From: Candidatus Tepidiaquacellales bacterium OLB4/UTCHB1
GTDB lineage: Bacteria > Bacteroidota > Ignavibacteria > Tepidaquicellales > Tepidaquicellaceae
Direction: 5' to 3'
Assembly (NCBI GenBank): GCA_002050165.1
Contig: MWSW01000016.1
Location: 1 to 64,000, forward strand
Length of the DNA: 64,000 nt
Shown: positions 11,190-19,585 of the stretch, in pieces
Numbering within the stretch: position 1 is the first letter of the stretch
Layout: every line of letters begins with the position of its first letter
Position numbers and translations under genes: made by a program
Notes under the pieces: generated by a model
Seen by the model: only the letters and a program-made list of their open reading frames with translations
Told to the model about the DNA's origin: nothing
Databases searched by the model: none

Positions 11190-11948
11190 ATGAACAGTTT
11201 CAAAGGCAGAATAATTATTGCGGTAATCATTGCCCTGATTTCAATTGTAACGTATTTTACCAGCACGGAAGAAAATCCCGTTACCGGTGAAAAGCAAAAG
11301 GTAAGTCTGACAGTTGAACAGGAAATAGCACTCGGGTTACAATCAGCGCCACAGTTTAAAGAACAGTTCGGCGGTTTGTATCCGGATGGAAAACTCAGGG
11401 GATATGTTGAAACGGTCGGGAGAAGGCTTGTTGACATGACCGAGGCCGGAAAATCGCCATATGAATTTAAGTTTCATCTTCTTGCAGACCAGCAAACTGT
11501 AAATGCTTTCGCACTTCCCGGTGGACAAATCTTTATAACTTATGCCTTATTTAACCGCTTAAATAGCGAAGACCAGTTAGCCGGAGTTTTAGGGCATGAG
11601 ATTGGGCACGTAATAAACCGTCATGGTGCGGAGCATATAGCAAAACAAAACCTCACCGAAGGACTCATCAGAGCTACGGATGTTGCTACCGGGAACCCTA
11701 ACGAAATTTCTCGTTTCGTCGGGAATATGATAAATATGAAGTATGGCAGGGATGACGAGTTTGAGTCAGATGAATACGGAGTGAAATACATGGCTCAGGC
11801 AAATTACAATCCGGAGGCAATGATTGAAGTAATGAAAATCCTTCAGGAAGCCTCTGGCGGTGGCGAGCAACCTGAATTTTTAAGTACTCACCCCAATTCA
11901 GAAAACAGGATTGAGAGACTAAAGGAAATTATCAAGCAGTATAAATAA
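11190..11948 (+). CDS. M48 family metalloprotease
   Basis: This is a 252-residue zinc protease. An N-terminal membrane segment or signal anchor spans about 6-25 (GRIIIAVIIALISIVTYF). The catalytic HEIGH is at 136-140, and the third zinc ligand is Glu190 in the EFESDEYG segment. It resembles the periplasmic or membrane-anchored M48C group (BepA/LoiP-like), which degrades or quality-controls misfolded envelope proteins, but it lacks C-terminal TPR repeats. The leftover N-terminal segment is short, so it could be a membrane-anchored protein facing the periplasm. It is a single gene. Confidence 0.92.
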   Translation: MNSFKGRIIIAVIIALISIVTYFTSTEENPVTGEKQKVSLTVEQEIALGLQSAPQFKEQFGGLYPDGKLRGYVETVGRRLVDMTEAGKSPYEFKFHLLADQQTVNAFALPGGQIFITYALFNRLNSEDQLAGVLGHEIGHVINRHGAEHIAKQNLTEGLIRATDVATGNPNEISRFVGNMINMKYGRDDEFESDEYGVKYMAQANYNPEAMIEVMKILQEASGGGEQPEFLSTHPNSENRIERLKEIIKQYK

Positions 11949-12059
11949 AATTCATTTCGAGTAGTATTCTTAACTTTAGTTTGAATTTATATCCCGCTTT
12001 CTCGGGTGGACAATAAATAAACTTTCGGTTTACTAACAGAAATTGCCTTAAAAGTATAT

Positions 12060-13817
12060 ATGATACGGAGAAAGATTAAAGATATTAAAATGCACCCGAT
12101 GGTCAGATGGTACGATTTAGGGCAAATTGTCGGTACAGGTTTAAAAGTTGCAATATCGTCAATTCTTGGCTCAAGAAATGATGTCAGGATAGTTCAGGCG
12201 ATTTCGGCCAGCGGGATATACTACCACGATTATTCCATCATCAATCCCACGGGGTCAAATGTTAGTACATCTGACGAACCGGAAAAAAAAGAAGAAATCT
12301 GGATTGATTACGTTTCCGACACAGGTGATGGTTGGAATTCAACTTACGGAATTGCATATTATAAATCCCAACCCACGCTGAGATTAAACGATTTCGAAAC
12401 TCAAAGGGGGGAACTACTGATATTCGGCGGCGATGAAGTTTATCCTGCACCGAGCAGAAAGAATTACAACGAAAAACTCATAATCCCTTATGAAACTGCA
12501 TTCGGGAACGAAAATGAAGAATTGAAACCCCATGTTTATGCTGTCCCTGGTAACCATGACTGGTACGACGGACTTGTTGCGTTCTCACGATTGTTTTTCT
12601 CTGATCTCAAAAGGGAATATAAAGCATGGGTAACTAATCAGAGGCGGAGTTACTTCGCATTAAAGTTACCACACAACTGGTGGTTACTCGGTTCTGATGG
12701 ACAGCTTGAGTCAGAACTTGACACCCCACAGATGGAATTCTTTCGTGCGATCGCCGAAACTAAAATGAAGTCGGGAGATAAAGTCATACTTTGCACTGCA
12801 GAACCGGGATGGATATACGCAGAAAAATACAGAACAATTGACGAATCAATTGATCAATCTGACCTCATTTACTTACAGGATGAAATTTTCAAAAAAAACG
12901 GAATTGAAATAAAAGTTTTTTTATCCGGCGACCTTCACCATTATCGGAGACATGAGGAAAGCTCGAAAGAATCCGGTGTGCAGAAAATAATTGCCGGCGG
13001 CGGTGGCGCATTTTTGCATCCAACCCACGGTTTTGATGTTTCGAAAATTCACGAAAGAAATTCTGATGACGAATCTACATGGCGAGAGTTTACATTGAAG
13101 AAATCATACCCATCAGTTAAAGATTCAAAAAAACTCAACCGGCTTAATTTTTTCTTCTTGTTCAGAAACCCCGGGTTCGGAATTATCACCGGATTATTGT
13201 ATTTCATGACTGCATGGATGATCTCAGCTTCTGTCAATTTCCGGAAACCACAGAATATTTTCTTCGATTCTTTTCATCTTACCTTCAAAGCATTTATGGA
13301 TAACCCGTTTGCTGCGCTTTGGATACTGACAGTGTTTGCTCTTTTTATTTTAATGAACGATACCCACTCCAGAATTTATAAATGGATTGGGGGGATTGCA
13401 CATTGTACGATACATTTTATTTTAATTTTCTGGACAGCAATTATCTCTTCATTTGTTGCAGAATACCTCAATCCCGGTGAGGAGTTTACTTATTTTCTGG
13501 TGTCAGCTCTATTTGTTTTTTCCGGAGGATGGATTTTCGGCTCTGTGATTATGGGTTTTTACCTTTTCATATCACTGAATATATTCGGCAGACACGATAA
13601 CGAAGCATTCTCAGCGCTTCGAATTCAGGATTATAAAAACTTCCTCCGACTTCACATTAACAAATCCGGGAAACTTACCATATTCCCTATTAAACTTGAA
13701 CGCGTTCCGCGCAAATGGAAATTAAATGACAATTCTAATCCGGATGTAAAATCTATTATTGTCCCACTTGACGGTTCACAACCCGAGTTGATTGAAGAAC
13801 CTGTTACTCTTAATTGA
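12060..13817 (+). CDS. Membrane-bound metallophosphoesterase
   Basis: The protein has 585 residues. The N-terminal half is a calcineurin-like phosphoesterase domain: DTGD at about 87-90, GGDEVYP at 123-129, GNHDW at 164-168 and SGDLHHYRRH near 292 supply the metal ligands. From about residue 355 to 510 there are four or five hydrophobic segments that look like transmembrane helices, followed by a cytoplasmic-looking tail. The first motif is separated from GGDEVYP by about 30 residues, as in other members of this group. The substrate is unknown; a phospholipid or nucleotide-linked substrate is possible. The start at ATG 12060 is reasonable, without a clear ribosome-binding site. Confidence 0.87.
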   Translation: MIRRKIKDIKMHPMVRWYDLGQIVGTGLKVAISSILGSRNDVRIVQAISASGIYYHDYSIINPTGSNVSTSDEPEKKEEIWIDYVSDTGDGWNSTYGIAYYKSQPTLRLNDFETQRGELLIFGGDEVYPAPSRKNYNEKLIIPYETAFGNENEELKPHVYAVPGNHDWYDGLVAFSRLFFSDLKREYKAWVTNQRRSYFALKLPHNWWLLGSDGQLESELDTPQMEFFRAIAETKMKSGDKVILCTAEPGWIYAEKYRTIDESIDQSDLIYLQDEIFKKNGIEIKVFLSGDLHHYRRHEESSKESGVQKIIAGGGGAFLHPTHGFDVSKIHERNSDDESTWREFTLKKSYPSVKDSKKLNRLNFFFLFRNPGFGIITGLLYFMTAWMISASVNFRKPQNIFFDSFHLTFKAFMDNPFAALWILTVFALFILMNDTHSRIYKWIGGIAHCTIHFILIFWTAIISSFVAEYLNPGEEFTYFLVSALFVFSGGWIFGSVIMGFYLFISLNIFGRHDNEAFSALRIQDYKNFLRLHINKSGKLTIFPIKLERVPRKWKLNDNSNPDVKSIIVPLDGSQPELIEEPVTLN

Positions 13818-14029
13818 ACTAATAAGCAATGTGATTATTATATTCCCCATCCCTGAATGTTTAATTTCAAGGTCTTCGATTTATTCCAAGGCTAAAATTT
13901 CAGTTAACTGAATTTGCACGCGCGGTAATTTTATTACCACTCCGCTCAAAAAATATTTTTATCTCCACTTCAAATTTAATGTTGATTTGAAATATACTCA
14001 AACAATCTTCAAAAACAATTATATCATTT

Positions 14030-14824
14030 TCAAGATCCGGATTTAATCGTTTCAGATTTATTCAAACCACTATCTATTCCTATGTGGCATAATGCAAAAT
14101 CGTATTTAACCGGATCATCCGGATCAAACTCCTTTAATTTCTCGGTCAGCATTAATGAAAATTTCAAATCACAACTCTTCCTTGATACCAATCCAAGTTG
14201 GCTGGATATCCTGTGAACATGCACATCAACCGGCATTAAAAGCCGACTTGCACCGACTTCCTGCCATATACCGAAATCAATGTCATCTTTTCGTACCATC
14301 CACCTTAAAAAGAGATTTAACCTTTTGCATGCAGACCCTGAAGCAGGTTCAGGGATAAGGTGATTAAAGGATCTCCCGTGTTCTTTTCCATTTTTTAGTT
14401 CTGTTACAAAATTTTGTAAAGCGCTCAAAATATTTTCATCATACGGTTTAATATATTTAATAAACGCATTCCGCAATGAGCAATTTTTTCTTAAGGATTT
14501 TTTCAACGCATCGAAAAGCAATCCTAGTTCCCTTTCTGTTTGGAAACGATAACATAGGTTGTCTAAATATTTTTTGTCTTTTGATTTGGAATAATTCAGA
14601 GTAAATTCGTAGACTCTGTTTCCAATTTTGTTTAGCAAACGAGTTATAAAATAATTAATCTGATCAACAGACCCATAAGAATAAACCGATGTAATGAATC
14701 CGGCAACCTCAATATCCAGTTCATTGCTGAATCTGTATAAGTTCCAAATCGGATCAGTTGACGAATACTTCCTGTGGTAGTGTTCGTAATTTTTATTTAA
14801 TATTTTTTTTAATTTATAATCCAT
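14030..14824 (-). CDS. TIGR02757 family protein (DUF2400)
   Basis: The 264-residue protein matches a conserved family of unknown function. It has a segment with DPIWNLYRFSNELDIEVAGF and YSYGSVDQI near the N-terminus, FLRWMVRKDDIDFGIW in the second half, and a C-terminal DPDDPVKYDFALCHIGI. In this family the fold is thought to be related to HhH-type DNA glycosylases, which I recall but cannot verify here. No catalytic residue can be assigned. Only four bases separate its ATG from the TTG start of the divergent gene at 14829. Confidence 0.85.
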   Translation of the reverse strand: MDYKLKKILNKNYEHYHRKYSSTDPIWNLYRFSNELDIEVAGFITSVYSYGSVDQINYFITRLLNKIGNRVYEFTLNYSKSKDKKYLDNLCYRFQTERELGLLFDALKKSLRKNCSLRNAFIKYIKPYDENILSALQNFVTELKNGKEHGRSFNHLIPEPASGSACKRLNLFLRWMVRKDDIDFGIWQEVGASRLLMPVDVHVHRISSQLGLVSRKSCDLKFSLMLTEKLKEFDPDDPVKYDFALCHIGIDSGLNKSETIKSGS

Positions 14825-14828
14825 TCAA

Positions 14829-15506
14829 TTGGACATTGCCATATACGGTGACAATACTGCCCTTGTAGAAGAATTGGAGAACCTACTGAGTGAAGCACAT
14901 CAGGTAAGTTTCGTTCTGGACAAAAATGAAACCGCATTGATTTTTGAAACTACCATTTTTGACAAAGAATATAAAATTTCAAATCTTGACATGATAAGCA
15001 ATATGGCTTTGCCCAACGCGGTAATCATTTCTAATTCAAACTGCATAAAACTTCTCGATCAGGCAAGGTACATTAAAAAACCCGAGAGATTGATCGGCAT
15101 GTCATTATTTCCAACTTTCTCACTCAACGACGGACTTGAGTTTTCAATTACAAATTTTTCAAACGTACAGAGCATACAACTTGTTGAAGATGCGTTCAGT
15201 CAAGTTAAGAAGGAGAAATTCTGGGTTCAGGACAAACCCGGGATGATTAATCTCAGGTTAATTTCTCTCATAATTAATGAAGCATACCTCGTATTGCAGG
15301 AGAAAACTTCCAGTAGAGAGGATATTGATACCGCAATGAAACTTGGAACGAATTATCCTTTCGGACCGATTGAGTGGAGTGAGAAAATCGGCATAGAAAA
15401 TATTTACGCAATTTTATACGCGATGAACGAGGAGTTTGCCGAAGACAGATATAGGATTACCCCTCTTTTAAAAGAAAAATTTCTCGAGAAGTTAATTTCA
15501 ACTTAA
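14829..15506 (+). CDS. 3-hydroxyacyl-CoA dehydrogenase-like protein, probably inactive
   Basis: This 225-residue protein has two parts. Residues 1-110 look like a shortened Rossmann domain, and residues 125-225 match the C-terminal 3HCDH helical domain (DKPGMINLRLISL, LNEA-like INEAYLVL, EDIDTAMKLG, PFGPIEWSEKIG). The glycine-rich NAD loop is absent (IAIYGDNTALVE). The catalytic His of the usual HFFNP motif is replaced: the aligned segment reads GMSLFPTF (90-97). It is therefore probably not a normal dehydrogenase. The start must be TTG at 14829, since an in-frame stop lies at 14817. It overlaps the stop of the convergent barrel gene by four bases. Confidence 0.8.
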   Translation: MDIAIYGDNTALVEELENLLSEAHQVSFVLDKNETALIFETTIFDKEYKISNLDMISNMALPNAVIISNSNCIKLLDQARYIKKPERLIGMSLFPTFSLNDGLEFSITNFSNVQSIQLVEDAFSQVKKEKFWVQDKPGMINLRLISLIINEAYLVLQEKTSSREDIDTAMKLGTNYPFGPIEWSEKIGIENIYAILYAMNEEFAEDRYRITPLLKEKFLEKLIST

Positions 15507-16882
15507 GGTTCCAACAGACCTACTATCACAGTAATCATTAACGAATTCCGCGATGAACTTTTTATATCGAAAACATCGATAATATTGTGTGTTCCAATGT
15601 TAACCGAAACTGGACCGAAATTTCCTCCTGCACCAAAAGACAAAGCAAATTTATCTTCACCACCCGCAATTATTCCCGATCTTATTGAAAACATACGGTC
15701 AGGGATCCATTCAGCACCAATTGAAACCCGGGGGTCTAATGAACTGCCCGCATACTTATCTGAAAACCCTTGCAAATATTCCAACGAAATGTATCCGCGG
15801 TCATAATTCACAACTCCCTTATCCAAAGTATTATGCGGTTCAATAAACCTGTACATTAAACCAATCCTGAAATTTGTAGGGAGAATCGAGGTAAACGAAT
15901 TTACCGGCTTTTCCTTTTCCTTTATGAGGTCAAGCAACGAATCCAATTGATTGTCATCCGACAAATCCGTCAATTCAATATTTGCATCGTAGCGCGATTG
16001 CATTGTATTTTTATTCCAGCGAACCCAGCCGATATCTGTAATACTGAATCCGGCATTAATACGATCGTTTAGTTTTAAATTCAACCCTAAATCAAAACCA
16101 ATTCCAAAACCAGCAATATTGCTGAACCCGGAAACCGGCTCGAAACCATAATCAAGCCCGGCTGTCCTGAAAGTAGCAATACCGGAACCGGAAACTTCAT
16201 TTGAATCGTTCGTGAAAATAGTAATATTGTTCCCGTATGTTTCAAAATATTGATAGCCTAACGTCGGTTTAACTGAAACACCAAAAGTAAGACCTTCACT
16301 TATCCCTGAAATTTGATTTGAATAGGATAAAGTAATTTGCCTGATCTTTGAAAAACTCAGATTGAATTCAGAGAAGTCGTATAACCTGTTAATCTCGTTC
16401 CCGAAGAGTGCGAACTCCGCAAAGTCAACTGGGATGTAGCTTCTGCCGTACATTTCGTCCGATATTGACAAACCGAATGTTCCGTCTTCCGGGGTTTTAT
16501 AAACTAAACTGACAATATTGTTTGAGACACTTCCGGAGTTTTTTGTATCCTTTGAAGAATTGAAAATATCCACTTTTTCAGAATGCGTGAGAATTTTCTT
16601 ATTCCCGTTACCGTCACCGGTGAAATAATTATTGTAGAATTCATAGGAAATAAATCCACTATTGATAACATAACCGAAAGAAGAGAACAGGCTGAAATGC
16701 AATTGACTTTTATCAAATTGTCCGTTGATTCCGATATTCGCGGGGTTATTATCCAGAGCACTGATCCCGTATGAATTAGCAACCGAAGTTCTTCCCATTG
16801 CGACATTCCTTGCGTCACTGCTGACCTGAGCATGAGTTATTGCGCTAATCATAACTAAAAATAATGTCAATATTGTTTTCAT
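15503..16882 (-). CDS. Outer-membrane beta-barrel protein (PorV/DUF5723-like)
   Basis: The 459-residue protein has a signal peptide ending in THAQ at about residue 19, then SSDARNVAMGRTSVAN and ALDNNPAN, a start typical of FadL/PorV-like barrels of Bacteroidota. The rest alternates short amphipathic strands and ends in LMITVIVGLLEP. Its ATG overlaps the stop of the preceding lipoprotein gene (ATGA), so translation is likely coupled. It is the last gene of the miaA operon. Whether it belongs to the T9SS (PorV/PorP-like) or is a separate porin cannot be decided from sequence alone. Confidence 0.82.
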   Translation of the reverse strand: MKTILTLFLVMISAITHAQVSSDARNVAMGRTSVANSYGISALDNNPANIGINGQFDKSQLHFSLFSSFGYVINSGFISYEFYNNYFTGDGNGNKKILTHSEKVDIFNSSKDTKNSGSVSNNIVSLVYKTPEDGTFGLSISDEMYGRSYIPVDFAEFALFGNEINRLYDFSEFNLSFSKIRQITLSYSNQISGISEGLTFGVSVKPTLGYQYFETYGNNITIFTNDSNEVSGSGIATFRTAGLDYGFEPVSGFSNIAGFGIGFDLGLNLKLNDRINAGFSITDIGWVRWNKNTMQSRYDANIELTDLSDDNQLDSLLDLIKEKEKPVNSFTSILPTNFRIGLMYRFIEPHNTLDKGVVNYDRGYISLEYLQGFSDKYAGSSLDPRVSIGAEWIPDRMFSIRSGIIAGGEDKFALSFGAGGNFGPVSVNIGTHNIIDVFDIKSSSRNSLMITVIVGLLEP

Positions 16883-18441
16883 GAATTTACCCTTATCTTA
16901 AGTTCACCTGCTACCTTCAATCTCAGGAAGTCGTTTGCCCTGACTCTGACAATTTCAACTCCGTTTTCAGATTTGTAATTAAATTCAATTACAACCTTTG
17001 TAAAATCCCTGATATTTTGAATTTCTTCATAACTCAGGTTAACCGGAATTGATAATATGCTTTCACCTCCAGGGATAACTTCTCCGTTTGCATCTACGGT
17101 AGCAGCAGGTAAATACGCGAATGAATCTGCCGGTTGATTGGTTATGTTATTCGTCAACACCATAAGTACATTTGATTGATCGTCCTGAAGGAAAATTTTG
17201 ATTTTCAAATCGAGCGGAATGGAGTTTACAATATTAACTGTAAGATTTGCACCTTGAGAGTTCACAATTTCTTCTTTTTGTTTCTGTGAAAATGATGAAA
17301 AGCTTGTGTCGAGAAATTTACTGTAATGGCTGCTCCGGAATTTCATCGGAATATCCGCTACAAAATCCGTAACAATACTATCAAGGTATGAAACGTCAAT
17401 ATCTCCGTAATTCTCATTGACCAATAAGTCCCGGAAGTAATAGATCTCTGAAGGCATGTTGCCGATGAATTGTTTAATGTTTGAGTTGAACTCGGTCAGT
17501 TGCAGGATAATTTCTGAATATTGCATCGAGCCTTTTCCGGGCAAATGAAATACAAAACTTGAGTCTTTGAACCCATTGTTGTCATAATCGAAAAGGAGAT
17601 ATTGAGAGGTATTCGCAAACTGATTTATTCCCAGCAATCTTATGTTTGAGAGCTTCATGTCAGCTTCCGAATAATTTCGTATCGTAAGATAGGAATTCTT
17701 TACAATACTTAACTCAAGCGGCATGGTCGGCGAATTTGTCCCAAGCGGTTTTGAGATTGTATCAATAATATCACGCGTCAAAGTTGGTTTGAATCTCCCG
17801 GATACAATATTGAATCTAGTTGAACTAATGGTGTAATTAAAAGATGAAATAATATTTGCAGATGAAGTTGTTATAATTCTGAAAGTCAGTTTATTCGAGA
17901 GCTGACCGTTGTTATCTACCGAGTATCCGGCAAGTGACGATGATAATTCCGCATTCGAATTTGGATTTACCGTACCTTGAAATTTTAAAACTTCCCCTGT
18001 CAGAATATTTCTAAGGTTGAGAATTGATAAATTGAACGAATACTGCGATGACGCTGAATTAAACAAAGTTATCGAAATTTCTCCTTCCCTTACCTCAGCG
18101 TACCTTACAAAGTTAGAATCGTCAAATGTAAGGTAAAGTGTCGTATCGGTATTCAGGTTAAATAAATTATTAGACGAATTGTAACCGTCAACATAGAGAG
18201 AATTTTCGAGGTCATTCAAATCATCAAAGTCAACTTTAAAAACTACCGAGTTATCAACTGAATCAATAAAGTAATTCGGCGAGGATCCTAAAATATCGAA
18301 AATTGAGTAAACCTCCTGAAGGATGGGAAGGTTGGCGTTTAAATCCCAGGATGGTGACACAAAGTCCTTAATCTCGCAACCTGAAATATAAATTGCAAAA
18401 AAAATCAAAGTAAAATATTTAAACCCCGGGATTCGCTTCAT
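16879..18441 (-). CDS. Lipoprotein of unknown function
   Basis: This 520-residue protein has a lipoprotein signal peptide with ISGC and Cys22 as the likely lipid site. The mature part is beta-rich and not similar to a family I recognise. It shows repeated polar strands and many Asn/Ser/Thr residues. It starts inside the 3' end of miaA (23-bp overlap) and its stop overlaps the start of the barrel gene by four bases. The three are thus one transcript, and the lipoprotein and barrel may act together in the outer membrane. The role is unknown. Confidence 0.82.
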   Translation of the reverse strand: MKRIPGFKYFTLIFFAIYISGCEIKDFVSPSWDLNANLPILQEVYSIFDILGSSPNYFIDSVDNSVVFKVDFDDLNDLENSLYVDGYNSSNNLFNLNTDTTLYLTFDDSNFVRYAEVREGEISITLFNSASSQYSFNLSILNLRNILTGEVLKFQGTVNPNSNAELSSSLAGYSVDNNGQLSNKLTFRIITTSSANIISSFNYTISSTRFNIVSGRFKPTLTRDIIDTISKPLGTNSPTMPLELSIVKNSYLTIRNYSEADMKLSNIRLLGINQFANTSQYLLFDYDNNGFKDSSFVFHLPGKGSMQYSEIILQLTEFNSNIKQFIGNMPSEIYYFRDLLVNENYGDIDVSYLDSIVTDFVADIPMKFRSSHYSKFLDTSFSSFSQKQKEEIVNSQGANLTVNIVNSIPLDLKIKIFLQDDQSNVLMVLTNNITNQPADSFAYLPAATVDANGEVIPGGESILSIPVNLSYEEIQNIRDFTKVVIEFNYKSENGVEIVRVRANDFLRLKVAGELKIRVNS

Positions 18442-19351
18442 AAATTTTTTGTATTTCGTTTATTAATTCAGCTGAAGTAGTATTTTCGTCAACCGGTATC
18501 CAGTTTATTCTCTTATCTTTTTTAAACCAAGTGAACTGACGCTTAGCATAACGCCGCGTATTCATTTTTATTAGTTCCAACATTTCAGGTTTGCCAATTT
18601 CACCATCAAAATACATCATTACCTCCTTAATACCGACCGTGTTCAGCGAATTATGAATTTTGTAATGGTAACCTGTTTCATACAATTTCCGTACCTCATT
18701 TATTAATCCGATCTCAATCATTTTATCAACCCGTTCATTTATTTTTTTGTAGAGATTTTCCCGTGGGTGCTGTAATGCAAACAAAATTACATCGAAATTA
18801 ATTTTCGGAACATTTTTCCGTAATTCAGAGATTTTTTTCCCTGTGGTATAAAATACTTCAAGAGCTCTTATAATCCTGCGTGTATCATATTCGGTAAGGT
18901 TAGATGCAGTTTCCGGGTCTATTTTGATAAGCTCATAGAATAACGCTTTCCTGCCGTTCTTCTGAAGTTTTTCATAAAGAATATTCCTTTGATCTGAGGT
19001 ATCGATTTCTTCCTCATAAAGACCATCAATTAACGACCTCAGATACAATCCGCTTCCGCCTACAATAATTACATTTTTATCATCCGAATGTAAATTCTCT
19101 ATTACTGCCCTTGCATCTTTTCCATATCTACCTGCGTTGTAATCATCTTCCGGTTCCAGGATTTCGATAAAATGATGTATTACATTCTTTCTGACGTTTT
19201 CATCCGGTACCGCAGTTGCTATCGGAATGTTTTTATAAATTTGTCTGGAATCGGCTGAGATAATTTCCGAACCGGAAACCTTTGCAAGTTCAATGCTGAC
19301 GGGTGTTTTTCCCGAGGCAGTAGGTCCGACAATTGCTATAACTTTCCGCAA
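18419..19351 (-). CDS. miaA: tRNA dimethylallyltransferase
   Basis: The 310-residue enzyme transfers a dimethylallyl group to N6 of adenosine 37 in tRNAs reading UNN codons. It has the P-loop GPTASGKT at 9-16, SADSRQIYKNIPIATAVP, VGGSGLYLRSLIDGL, and the C-terminal RYAKRQFTWFKKD. Length and motifs are normal. It is first in an overlapping three-gene operon whose later members are envelope proteins, which is unusual company for a tRNA-modification gene. Co-transcription may be incidental. Confidence 0.97.
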   Translation of the reverse strand: MRKVIAIVGPTASGKTPVSIELAKVSGSEIISADSRQIYKNIPIATAVPDENVRKNVIHHFIEILEPEDDYNAGRYGKDARAVIENLHSDDKNVIIVGGSGLYLRSLIDGLYEEEIDTSDQRNILYEKLQKNGRKALFYELIKIDPETASNLTEYDTRRIIRALEVFYTTGKKISELRKNVPKINFDVILFALQHPRENLYKKINERVDKMIEIGLINEVRKLYETGYHYKIHNSLNTVGIKEVMMYFDGEIGKPEMLELIKMNTRRYAKRQFTWFKKDKRINWIPVDENTTSAELINEIQKIYEANPGV

Positions 19352-19585
19352 ACTATTATGATTAAATTACCGTACACTACCCCCGGAGCAGGTAACAATA
19401 TCGTAAATTAATTAATACAATAATTTTTTTAAACACCATTAAAGTGATTTTAACTACACGAATTATCCAATACCACGTTCCGATTTTTGAAATAATTATA
19501 ATTCTCTCCGATTCATTTTCAATTTGTATTAAAAATAATTTGAATTATTTTATTCTCTGATTTTCAACTTTAAATAATATTTCCC

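Noticed and set aside
13924-13938. Small hairpin GGTAAT-TTT-ATTACC after the metallophosphoesterase gene
   Set aside because: There is no T tract and the stem is AT-rich, so it is not supported as a terminator.
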